From Eubacteriaceae bacterium (GTDB lineage: Bacteria; Bacillota; Clostridia; Peptostreptococcales; Anaerovoracaceae): a stretch of 45,977 nucleotides of DNA. The notes below the pieces were generated by a model that saw nothing but the letters and a program-made list of their open reading frames with translations, was not told the DNA's origin and ran no database searches. The stretch's first letter is position 1. The number at the start of each line of letters is the position of its first letter. The stretch is from the NCBI GenBank assembly GCA_028727785.1, contig JAQYNQ010000122.1, positions 1 to 45,977 on the forward strand, in the 5' to 3' direction. The position numbers and the translations under genes were made by a program. This document shows positions 35,142 through 44,800 of this stretch, in pieces.

Positions 35142-35959
35142 ATGATACAGGATTTAGGAGAAAAAAAGCTGGATAATCAGTTTAGAAACTGCAGGGCAGA
35201 AGATGATGATTATGTGTTCTGCTTTGATGGTGCTGAATTTGCACTGAATGAGAATAACGGAAGGTTTTCTGTTCCAAGAGCAATGGACTTTCGGGAAAGC
35301 AGGCTGCAGTATCTTTTTTCAATAGATGACGACAGATACTTTTTAGCTGTGGGTGAATCAATTCCAGAAGGTTTTGTTCGTAAAACATTCAGAGAGGTGA
35401 GAACTCTTGGCAGCCTTGAACTTGCTTTTGCTTCAGCTACAGCATATCACCTGTATCAGTGGTACAGAGATAATCAGTTTTGCGGAAGATGCGGAAAGCC
35501 TCTTCATCACAGCAGCATTGAGCGAATGCTGCACTGTGACGAATGCGGAAATAGTGTATATCCCAAGATTGCACCGGCAGTTATTGTTGGCGTAACAGAC
35601 GGTGACAGAATACTTATGTCTAAGTACAGCGGAAGAGATTATACAGATATGCATTAATTGCAGGTTTTACTGAAATCGGAGAGACAGCGGAGGAAACAGT
35701 TGCGCGTGAGGTAATGGAAGAAGTGGGGCTGAAAGTTAAAAATATCAGATATTATAAAAGTCAGCCCTGGGGAAGCGAGTGCGACCTTCTTCTTGGATTT
35801 TACTGTGACCTTGACGGAGATGACAAAATCACTATTGACGAAAATGAGCTGTCGGAAGCAGAGTGGTTTCACCGGGACGAGATGAATGTTGAAGATGACG
35901 GTATAAGTCTGACCAGAGCAATGATGACTGCCTTTAAAGAGAGGAAACATCCCCTGTAA
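35142..35959 (+). pseudogene. nudC: NAD+ diphosphatase (NudC-like Nudix hydrolase) interrupted by one frameshift
   Basis: Frame 1: zinc ribbon CGRCGKPLHHSSIERMLHCDECGNSVYPKIAPAVIVGVTDGDRILMSKYSGRDYT; frame shifts near 35646 into YALIAGFTEIGETAEETVAREVMEEVGLKVKNIRYYKSQPWG with intact Nudix box. Confidence 0.85.
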
Positions 35960-36072
35960 GCATATCAGGGATACATATCCGGGGCAGATTAAAATTGGTT
36001 AAATTACTTTGTTTTTTGGGTCATATATGCTATAATCTTAATCAATATTAACAATGCAAAAAGGAGACAGAG

Positions 36073-36777
36073 ATGGAACCAAAATACAAACGAGTTCTTC
36101 TGAAAGTCAGTGGAGAGGCTCTTGCAGGAGAACAGAAATTTGGAATTAACGAGGCAATGGTCAGGAGAGTCGCCAGGCAGGTTAAGGATATCCACGATCT
36201 TGGTGTAGAGGTTGCAATCGTAGTTGGCGGAGGTAACTTCTGGAGAGGCAGAACAAGTGGAGACATGGACAGAGCAACTGCAGACTACATGGGTATGCTT
36301 GCAACTGTTATGAATTCCCTTGCACTTCAGGACGGACTGCTTGCTGTGGGAGTGAAAGCAAGGGTACAGACTGCAATTGAAATGAGAGAAATCGCAGAAC
36401 CATATGCTCGTAGAAAGGCAATCAGTCAGCTGGAGCAGAAGGATGTTGTTATTTTCGGTGCAGGTACAGGAAGTCCATTCTTCTCAACAGATACAACAGC
36501 AGCTTTAAGAGCTGTTGAAATTGACGCTGATATTATTCTTCTTGCAAAGAATGTGGACGCAGTATATTCTGATGACCCTCAGACAAATCCTGATGCAGTT
36601 AAGTTTGACGAACTGACACATATGGAAGTAATTGAGAAAGATCTGAAAGTAATGGATCTTACTGCAGCAACATTATGTAAAGACAACAACATAGCTATTC
36701 ACGTATTCGGTATTGCCGAGGAAGGAAATGTTCTTAAGGCAATATGCGGAGAAAAAATCGGAACTATTATAAGATAA
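36073..36777 (+). CDS. pyrH: UMP kinase
   Basis: [53 protein letters not shown]. Confidence 0.98.
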   Translation: MEPKYKRVLLKVSGEALAGEQKFGINEAMVRRVARQVKDIHDLGVEVAIVVGGGNFWRGRTSGDMDRATADYMGMLATVMNSLALQDGLLAVGVKARVQTAIEMREIAEPYARRKAISQLEQKDVVIFGAGTGSPFFSTDTTAALRAVEIDADIILLAKNVDAVYSDDPQTNPDAVKFDELTHMEVIEKDLKVMDLTAATLCKDNNIAIHVFGIAEEGNVLKAICGEKIGTIIR

Positions 36778-36796
36778 GTATTTTAGGAGGATTAAA

Positions 36797-37351
36797 ATGA
36801 GCCATTCACATAAGACATTAGAAGAAAGAATCGACAGAAGTATCGTTATGCTAAAGGAAAACCTGAATACTGTCAGAGCGGGAAGAGCTAACCCTGCTCT
36901 TTTAGATAAAGTAATGGTTAACTACTACGGAAGTCCTACACCTTTAAAGAACCTTTCAAATATTCAGGTTCCTGATCCAAGAACTTTATTAATCTCACCT
37001 TTCGATGCAAAGAGTATTGGTGACATTGAAAAGGCAATTAATATTGCTGATATTGGAATTACACCTACTAACGATGGTAAATGCATCAGACTTGTAATCC
37101 CTCAGGTTACAGAAGAAAGAAGAAAAGAACTTACAAAGACTACTAAAAAGATGGGCGAAGAAGCCAAGGTGGCAATAAGAAACCTTAGAAGAGATGCAAA
37201 TGAACATCTGAAGAAGGAACAGAAAGACGGCGTAATGACTGAAGACGACCTTAAGAAAGAATTAGACAAGGTTCAGAAGATTATTGAAGCTGCAGTAAAA
37301 AAGATTGATGAAATTATCGCTGCAAAAGATAAGGAAATCATGGAAGTATAA
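36797..37351 (+). CDS. frr: Ribosome recycling factor
   Basis: NTVRAGRANPALLDKVMVNYYGSPTPLKNLSNIQVPDPRTLLISPFD; RRKELTKTTKKMGEEAKVAIRNLRRDAN. Confidence 0.98.
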   Translation: MSHSHKTLEERIDRSIVMLKENLNTVRAGRANPALLDKVMVNYYGSPTPLKNLSNIQVPDPRTLLISPFDAKSIGDIEKAINIADIGITPTNDGKCIRLVIPQVTEERRKELTKTTKKMGEEAKVAIRNLRRDANEHLKKEQKDGVMTEDDLKKELDKVQKIIEAAVKKIDEIIAAKDKEIMEV

Positions 37352-37448
37352 GCTTATTTTACGCTATACCGAATTGTAAACTGAATATTGTTTTTTACGG
37401 GCTGTTTCAATTCTGGGACAGCCCTGCAATAAGTTAGGGACGGATATT

Positions 37449-38177
37449 ATGCTTGATATGAATAGAATACCTGCAAGCATTGCAATAATTATGGATGGAA
37501 ACGGAAGATGGGCAAAAAAAAGATTTCTTCCAAGAGTGGCCGGACATAACGCAGGAATGCTTGCAATGAAAGAAATAATTAAAACATCATCCACATTAGG
37601 TGTGAAATACCTTACTGTGTATGCTTTTTCAACTGAAAACTGGAAACGTACTGAGGAAGAAGTAAGCGGAATTTTTAAGCTTCTGGTAAGATATGTAGAC
37701 AGCGAACTGGAAGAACTAAATGAAAATAACGTTAAAGTCAGAATTCTTGGGGATTACAGCGTTATTCCGGAAGCTGCAAAGGAAAGAATAGAAAAATCAC
37801 TGAAGACTACAGAAAATAACACAGGTCTTCAGTTTAACATAGCTCTGAATTATGGGAGCAGAGCAGAAATTGTTCGTGCAATGAACAGAATAAACCAAGA
37901 CATAAGAGAAAGTAAACTGGACAGGGATACGGAGATTACAGAAGAACTCCTCAGCAGATATCTGTACACCGGGGATGAAAATGATAATATTCCGGATCCT
38001 GACCTGATTATTAGAACCAGTGGTGAGGAACGTCTGTCCAATTTTCTGCTATGGCAGAGTGCATACAGCGAATTTGCCTTCACCGATGTGCTATGGCCGG
38101 ATTTTACTCCGGAAGAATATAAACGTCTGATTGAAGAATATCAGAACAGAGACCGTAGATTTGGAGGTAGAAAATAA
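37449..38177 (+). CDS. uppS: Isoprenyl transferase (undecaprenyl diphosphate synthase)
   Basis: PASIAIIMDGNGRWAKKRFLPRVAGHNAGM; TVYAFSTENWKR; PDLIIRTSGEERLSNFLLWQSAYSEFAFTDVLWPDF. Confidence 0.98.
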   Translation: MLDMNRIPASIAIIMDGNGRWAKKRFLPRVAGHNAGMLAMKEIIKTSSTLGVKYLTVYAFSTENWKRTEEEVSGIFKLLVRYVDSELEELNENNVKVRILGDYSVIPEAAKERIEKSLKTTENNTGLQFNIALNYGSRAEIVRAMNRINQDIRESKLDRDTEITEELLSRYLYTGDENDNIPDPDLIIRTSGEERLSNFLLWQSAYSEFAFTDVLWPDFTPEEYKRLIEEYQNRDRRFGGRK

Positions 38178-38178
38178 T

Positions 38179-38958
38179 ATGAAGACAAGAGTACTGTCAG
38201 GACTTGCAATGGTCCCACTTCTGGCACTTGTATATCTTGGCGGATATCCGCTTCTGGCACTGTGTGTAATCATTGCCGTTATCGGGATAAAAGAGTTTTA
38301 CGACGGGTTTAACGCCATGGGAATCAAACCATGTCATCTGATTGCATATGCATCTGTTTTTGTACTGTACCTGATAAATGCAGCTGCACCCGGAAATTTC
38401 CAGATGATATGTGCATGGCTTGCAGGAAGCATTATGATAAGCTCTCTGTATATGTTTAAGACTACAGAAAGAACTCCTGCTGATGCTATGGCAACTATGG
38501 TAGGAATAATTTATGTGATATTTTTCTCATTCCACGTTGTGCTTGTCGACCAGACATATCCTGTAATGATATGGATGGTTTTACTGACTGCTTTCTGTAC
38601 TGACATTTTCGCATACTTTAGCGGCTATTTCTTCGGAAAGCACAAGCTTTGTCCTACTTTAAGTCCTAAGAAGACTATTGAGGGTGCAGTTGGAGGAACT
38701 TTGGGAACAGTAATCTGCTCGGGAATTTTCGGCTATTTTGTAGTTCCTGAAATCTGGTGGCAATGTCTGATTATGGGTTTTGTCGCTGCAATTTTCTCTC
38801 AGTTTGGAGATTTGACAGCTAGTGCATATAAGAGAAAGATGGGAATAAAAGATTACGGAAACCTTATCCCCGGCCACGGTGGAATAATGGACAGATTTGA
38901 CAGTGTTCTTTTTACTGCACCTGTGATTTACTACTACATAGCGCTGGTTTTGAACTAG
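38179..38958 (+). CDS. cdsA: Phosphatidate cytidylyltransferase
   Basis: TDIFAYFSGYFFGKHKLCPTLSPKKTIEGAVGG...KDYGNLIPGHGGIMDRFDSVLFTAPV. Confidence 0.97.
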   Translation: MKTRVLSGLAMVPLLALVYLGGYPLLALCVIIAVIGIKEFYDGFNAMGIKPCHLIAYASVFVLYLINAAAPGNFQMICAWLAGSIMISSLYMFKTTERTPADAMATMVGIIYVIFFSFHVVLVDQTYPVMIWMVLLTAFCTDIFAYFSGYFFGKHKLCPTLSPKKTIEGAVGGTLGTVICSGIFGYFVVPEIWWQCLIMGFVAAIFSQFGDLTASAYKRKMGIKDYGNLIPGHGGIMDRFDSVLFTAPVIYYYIALVLN

Positions 38959-38985
38959 GTGACTATTTGAAAACGAGGAATAGAC

Positions 38986-40125
38986 ATGAAAAAAGTTGCA
39001 ATACTAGGAAGTACGGGTTCTATTGGTACCCAGACTCTTGATGTAATCAGGGAAAATCGTGAGAATTTTAAAATTACTGCTTTGACTTGCGGCTCAAATA
39101 TAGAACTCATGATTAATCAGATTAAGGAGTTTGAGCCTGAGCTGGTTGCTGTTGCAAAAGAAGAGGATGCAAAGAGACTTCAGATGAAATTTCCATCTCT
39201 TGATGTTCATTATGGAGAAGAGGGCCAGATTACAGCGGCCGTATCTGACTGCGATGTACTTTTGAATTCTGTTATGGGAATGAGAGGTCTCGTTCCTACA
39301 TATAGAGCTATAGAGAATGGAACAGACATAGCTCTTGCAAATAAGGAAACACTTGTAGCCGGTGGTCAGGTTATTATGGACCAGGTTGCTAAGCATAATG
39401 TAAAAATGCTTCCTGTTGACAGTGAGCATAGTGCAATTTTCCAATGCCTTCAGGGAAATGAAGGAAAAGGCATAAGTAAAATTCTGCTGACAGCTTCAGG
39501 CGGTCCGTTCCGGGGATACACAATTGAACAGCTGGAACAGGTAACACTTGCTCAGGCACTTAAACATCCTAAGTGGACAATGGGACAAAAAATTACCATA
39601 GACTCTGCTACAATGATGAATAAGGGACTGGAAGTTATAGAGGCAAAATGGTTGTTTGACGTGCCTCTGGATAAGATTCAGATTCTTGTGCATCCGCAGA
39701 GTATCGTTCATTCAGCAGTTGAATTTGAGGACACATCAGTAATTGCACAGCTGGGTATTCCGGATATGAGAATTCCTATCAGTGTTGCTTTGGGTTATCC
39801 TGATAGACTTCCTTATAGAGAAAAAGGTCTTAATTTTTTCAAAGAGGCCGCAAATCTCACATTTGAAGAACCGGCTCCTGAAGTGTTCCGTTGCATTGAT
39901 CTTGCATATCAGGCATCGGAAGCAGGCGGAAGCTACCCGGTTGTTCTTAATGGTGCAAATGAAGTACTTGTTGAAATGTTCCTCAAGGAAAAAATATCAT
40001 TTATTGATATACAGCGAACCCTGGAAAGTATATTAGAAAAGCATAATCCTACATATAATTTAGGATTAGAAGATATTATAAGTATAGATAGAGAAGTTCG
40101 TAAGGAGATTAGAGAATTAATATGA
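38986..40125 (+). CDS. dxr: 1-deoxy-D-xylulose 5-phosphate reductoisomerase
   Basis: MKKVAILGSTGSIGTQTLDVI, NKETLVAGG, PVDSEHSAIFQCLQG, TMNKGLEVIEAKWLF. Confidence 0.98.
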   Translation: MKKVAILGSTGSIGTQTLDVIRENRENFKITALTCGSNIELMINQIKEFEPELVAVAKEEDAKRLQMKFPSLDVHYGEEGQITAAVSDCDVLLNSVMGMRGLVPTYRAIENGTDIALANKETLVAGGQVIMDQVAKHNVKMLPVDSEHSAIFQCLQGNEGKGISKILLTASGGPFRGYTIEQLEQVTLAQALKHPKWTMGQKITIDSATMMNKGLEVIEAKWLFDVPLDKIQILVHPQSIVHSAVEFEDTSVIAQLGIPDMRIPISVALGYPDRLPYREKGLNFFKEAANLTFEEPAPEVFRCIDLAYQASEAGGSYPVVLNGANEVLVEMFLKEKISFIDIQRTLESILEKHNPTYNLGLEDIISIDREVRKEIRELI

Positions 40126-40838
40126 CAGCAGTATATGCTATAGTTTTGTTTGTTTTGCTCATTTTTCCACATGAGCTTGGCCATTTTCTTGTTGCAAAAA
40201 TGGTGGGAGTCAAGGTAAATGAGTTCTCTTTTGGAATGGGGCCTGCAATTTTCAAGAAGCAGAAGGGTGAGACTTTGTATGCCATACGTCTTCTTCCGGT
40301 GGGAGGTTACTGTGCCATGGAAGGCGAGGATGAAGAATCAGACGACGAAAGAGCATTTGTAAACAAACCTGCATGGGCCAGAATTGCAGTTCTTATTGCC
40401 GGTGCAGCTATGAATATTATTATAGCAGTCTTAGTGGCCACTATTACTTACAAATCACTAGTTAGCGGCTGCAAGGCTACAGTTTACCTCGGTGAACTGA
40501 TGTTTAAATCTCTGGCTATGCTGATTTCCGGTGAAGCCGGAGTTTCAGATCTTGCCGGTCCGGTAGGAATAATAAGTATGGCCGGTGACACGGCAACCTA
40601 TGGATTAACATATTTTGGAAATCTTGTGGTTTTGATGAGCCTTAATCTGGCAATCATTAATCTGTTGCCATTACCTGCACTGGATGGTGGCCGCATACTT
40701 TTTGTTGTCATCAGAAAAATTGCCGGAGAGCATATGAGCGACGAAATGGAAGGAAAGGTCCATGGAATAGGATTTATGCTTTTGCTTGCTTTGATAGTTT
40801 TTGTTACCTGGAATGATATAACGAGGTTATTCACATGA
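40122..40838 (+). CDS. rseP: RseP/RasP-type site-2 metalloprotease lacking a PDZ domain
   Basis: HELGHFLVAKMVGVKVNEFSFGMGP zinc site, PVGGYCAMEGEDEESDDERAF, LAGPVGII, LLPLPALDGGRILF; only 238 aa; ATGA overlaps on both sides. Confidence 0.92.
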   Translation: MTAVYAIVLFVLLIFPHELGHFLVAKMVGVKVNEFSFGMGPAIFKKQKGETLYAIRLLPVGGYCAMEGEDEESDDERAFVNKPAWARIAVLIAGAAMNIIIAVLVATITYKSLVSGCKATVYLGELMFKSLAMLISGEAGVSDLAGPVGIISMAGDTATYGLTYFGNLVVLMSLNLAIINLLPLPALDGGRILFVVIRKIAGEHMSDEMEGKVHGIGFMLLLALIVFVTWNDITRLFT

Positions 40839-41890
40839 GAAAAAGTGTAAAATGTGGAAACGTGATAATAGGCGGAGGTGCACCTGTTTCCATTCAGTCT
40901 ATGACAAATGTCGATTCCCATGATGAGGAAGCTTTAGTAAAACAGATTGAAGCGTTGACTCATGAAGGATGTGAAATAGTTAGAATTGCTGTACCTGATT
41001 GGGAAGCTGTTGATGTTTTCGGAAGAGTTAAGAAAAGGGTAGACGTACCGCTGGTTGCAGACATTCACTTTGATTACAGGCTTGCCATTGGAGCCATCGA
41101 AGCCGGCGCGGACAAGATAAGAATCAATCCCGGAAACATTGGATCTAAGGACAGAGTTGAGGCCGTGGTAAAAGCCGCTAAGCAGCGAAATATTCCAATA
41201 AGAATAGGTGTTAACTCCGGTTCACTGGAAAAGGATATTGTTGAAAAAAATGGTGGCGTTACTGCAGAGGGTCTTGCTGAAAGTGCAATCAGAAATGTTG
41301 AACTGATAGAATCAATGGGCTATGACAATCTGGTGGTTTCTCTTAAATCATCAGATGTTATGATGAATTACTTTGCCCATAAGCTGGTTGCCGAGCGCAC
41401 TGAGCATCCTATACATATTGGAATTACAGAAGCCGGAACACTAAAAAGAGGAAAGGTAAAGTCCGCAATTGGTATCGGTGCACTGCTTCTTGACGGAATC
41501 GGGGATACTATGAGAGTTTCTCTGACTGCAGATCCTGTGGAAGAAGTGAGATATGCAAAAGATATACTTCAGGCAATAGGCCTTCGCTCTCAGAAAGTTA
41601 ACCTTGTCTCATGTCCAACCTGCGGAAGAACAAAAATTGCACTTGAAAAACTTGCTGAAGAGGTGGACAGACGTCTTGAAGAAGAGAATGTGCCCGACAA
41701 CCTTAAAATTGCTGTAATGGGTTGTGTTGTAAACGGCCCGGGAGAAGCAAGAGAAGCAGATTTTGGTGTAGCCGGCGGCGTTGGAAAAGGCGTTATTTTT
41801 GCTAAAGGTGAGGTTATCAAAACTGTCAGCGAAGATGAAATTGTTGATGAACTGATAAAAACTATAAAAGGACAAGTTACAAGCATATGA
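40835..41890 (+). CDS. ispG: 4-hydroxy-3-methylbut-2-enyl-diphosphate synthase
   Basis: SIQSMTNVDSHDEEALVKQI, VADIHFDYRLAIGAIEAGADKIRINPGNIG, CPTCGRTK, VMGCVVNGPGEAREADFGVAGG. Confidence 0.98.
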   Translation: MRKSVKCGNVIIGGGAPVSIQSMTNVDSHDEEALVKQIEALTHEGCEIVRIAVPDWEAVDVFGRVKKRVDVPLVADIHFDYRLAIGAIEAGADKIRINPGNIGSKDRVEAVVKAAKQRNIPIRIGVNSGSLEKDIVEKNGGVTAEGLAESAIRNVELIESMGYDNLVVSLKSSDVMMNYFAHKLVAERTEHPIHIGITEAGTLKRGKVKSAIGIGALLLDGIGDTMRVSLTADPVEEVRYAKDILQAIGLRSQKVNLVSCPTCGRTKIALEKLAEEVDRRLEEENVPDNLKIAVMGCVVNGPGEAREADFGVAGGVGKGVIFAKGEVIKTVSEDEIVDELIKTIKGQVTSI

Positions 41891-44800
41891 GAAATTTAAT
41901 TGACAGCAGTATAGAATGGGAAAAAATAGGTTCTCATGATAAAAGTCAATATAAATATGAAATTACTGAGGCGGTTATTTCCAAAGAGACCGGAGTGTTA
42001 TCCATTACACTTCGGCTCAATTTTATTATGCCTAATTCTGATATGCATAAAATAGCCGGAATAATTGCTCATCAGTTTGGAGATTTAGAAGATGTAAAGT
42101 TTAAGTTTATTTATGAAGACGTTCTCCTAACAGAGGAAGAAATCATTTCTCTGTTTATACCTCATATGATAGATATCATTAATGGTGACTATATTGTATG
42201 GACTCAGAGCATATTAAAGAATAAATATACCTTTGATGGTAAAAATCTTATCATAAACACATTGGGGAATTTTGCCACCAAACAGTTAAATAAAAAAGTA
42301 GCAGTTCTTTTCAGAGATTTGCTCAAGAGTTACTTTAATATGAATGTAAATGTTTCATTCGTTAATGATGAGGAGAACTATGCTATTGCCAATGAGAAAT
42401 GGCATAAGACCGAGGAACAGGATATACAGAAATCTCTTTCTGATGCCAGGGTTTCGATATCTAAGTCAAAATCTGAAAACTCAAAACCTCCGGCAATAAA
42501 GAATGGAGGAAACAGTTTCGGAGGGGGAAAAGACTTCGGTGGAAGTAACTTCAAGCGAAGAGAAAAGGAAGCTCCTGCTGAGGGAAACCGCATTATGGGC
42601 AAGAATATAGATACGCCATCGGTTTCAATGATGAGCCTTGCGCCTGATTCAGGACTGGTTACTCTGGAGGGAATTTTATTTAAAAAGGAATCCAAACCTA
42701 TAAGAAATGAGAAAAAAATTGTTACCCTGTTAATAACCGATCAGAAAACGTCAACTTGTCTTAAGTGTTTCTGCTCTAATGAAAAATGGGAGGAAATTGA
42801 TAAACTCCTTAAAAATGGAGATTACATAAAGGTTAGAGGTGAAACTGAGTGGGACAGATATGATAACTGCCTTGTAGTAATGGTAAAAGATATTAACAAG
42901 GGAAAGCGTGAAAAACGTAAGGATACCTATGAAGGCGGAAAACGTGTAGAACTGCACGCTCATACAAAAATGAGTGCCATGGATGGACTCAATGATGTAT
43001 CCAACCTTGTAAAAACAGCCGCAGCCTGGGGTCAGCCTGCAGTTGCTATAACCGATCACGGGGTTGTTCAAAGTTTCCCTGATGCAGCTAAAACTGCCAA
43101 AAAGCTGGCAGGGGATAAAGAAAATCCTGTGAATATTAAAATAATATATGGAATGGAGGGTTACGTTTTTGATGATAAAAACTGGTACGACAAAGATGGA
43201 AACCTTGACTATAAAACTCCAAAGACAAACCATATTATATTAATAGCTAAAACACAGGAAGGCCTTAAGAATATATATAAATTAGTGTCATTCTCTCATC
43301 TGCAGTACTTTTATAAAAGACCGAGATTACCTAAATCGGTAATTGCAGAACATAGAGAGGGACTGATTATAGGATCGGCCTGTGAAGCAGGTGAAGTGTA
43401 TCACGCTATGGTAAACGGCGCTTCCGATGAGGAACTGGAGAAAATTGCAGATTTCTATGACTACCTTGAGATTCAGCCAGTAATAAACAATAAGTTTATG
43501 ATAGAGAAAGGCTGGGTATCAGGAGAAGACGATATCCGTAACTTTAACAGAAGAATTGTCGCATTAGGTAAAAAAATGGACAAGCCGGTTGTTGCTACTA
43601 CAGATGCCCATTATGATGAACCAGATTCTGCAATTTACAGAAATATTCTTCTTGCCGGAATGGGTTTTAAGGATGCTGAAAACGGACAGGGGCTCTATAT
43701 GAGAACTACCAATGAGATGATGGAGGAATTCAGTTATCTTGGAGAGGATGTTGCAAGAGAAGTGGTAATAGAAAATACCAATAAAATTGCAGATATGGTT
43801 GATGGCAGCATTCTGCCTGTGCCAAAGGGAAAATTCCCGCCTAAAATCGACGGAGCTGAAGAAACCCTGCGACAAACCTGCATGGAAAGAGCACACAGTA
43901 TATATGGAAATCCATTACCAGAAAAAATACAGTCGAGACTTGATACTGAACTTAACTCAATTATCAATAATGGATATGCCGTAATGTACGTTTCTGCCCA
44001 AATGCTGGTGAAGAAATCCAATGAAGATGGATATCTTGTCGGATCCAGAGGATCTGTAGGTTCTTCCTTTGCAGCAACTATGGCGGGAATAACGGAAGTA
44101 AATCCTTTGGATCCACATTATATATGCCCAAACTGCAAACATCTTGAATGGGGAGATATGCAGCTTTATGACTGCGGAATTGATATGCCTGAGAAAGCGT
44201 GCCCGGAATGCGGTACAATGATGACGCGAGACGGCTACACTATTCCTTTTGCAACATTCCTTGGCTTCAATGGAGACAAGGAGCCTGATATAGACCTTAA
44301 CTTTGCAGGCGAATATCAACCGATAGCACATAAATATGTAGGAGAAATATTCGGAGAGAAGAATGTCTTTAAGGCAGGTACAGTAGGTACTGTTGCCGAA
44401 AAAACAGCCTTCGGTTACGTAAAAAAATTTGCCGACGAGTTCAACCGTCCAATTAATAAATTTGAAACAGAGCGACTAAGTCAGGGATGCACGGGAGTTA
44501 AAAGAACTACAGGGCAGCACCCGGGGGGAATCATCATTGTTCCGGACGATCATGAAATTTATGAGTTTTGTCCGGTGCAGCATCCTGCAAACGATGTCAA
44601 AACAGATATAGTGACAACCCACTTTGATTACCACAAAATCGATGAGAATCTGCTGAAACTGGATATCCTTGGGCACAATATTCCGTCAATGATTCGACAG
44701 CTGCAGGATATGACCGGAATCGACCCGATGAAAGCTGACCTTACAGACCGTAAAGTACTGAGCATTTTCAACGGAATAGAAGCCCTGGATATTAAGAATC

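Noticed and set aside
35646-35657. Programmed frameshift in nudC
   Set aside because: No slippery heptamer, internal SD or stimulatory stem evident; a lesion or sequencing error is simpler
42463-42600. Gly/Lys-rich segment in PolC as a novel domain
   Set aside because: Looks like the disordered linker between the PolC N-terminal domain and OB fold
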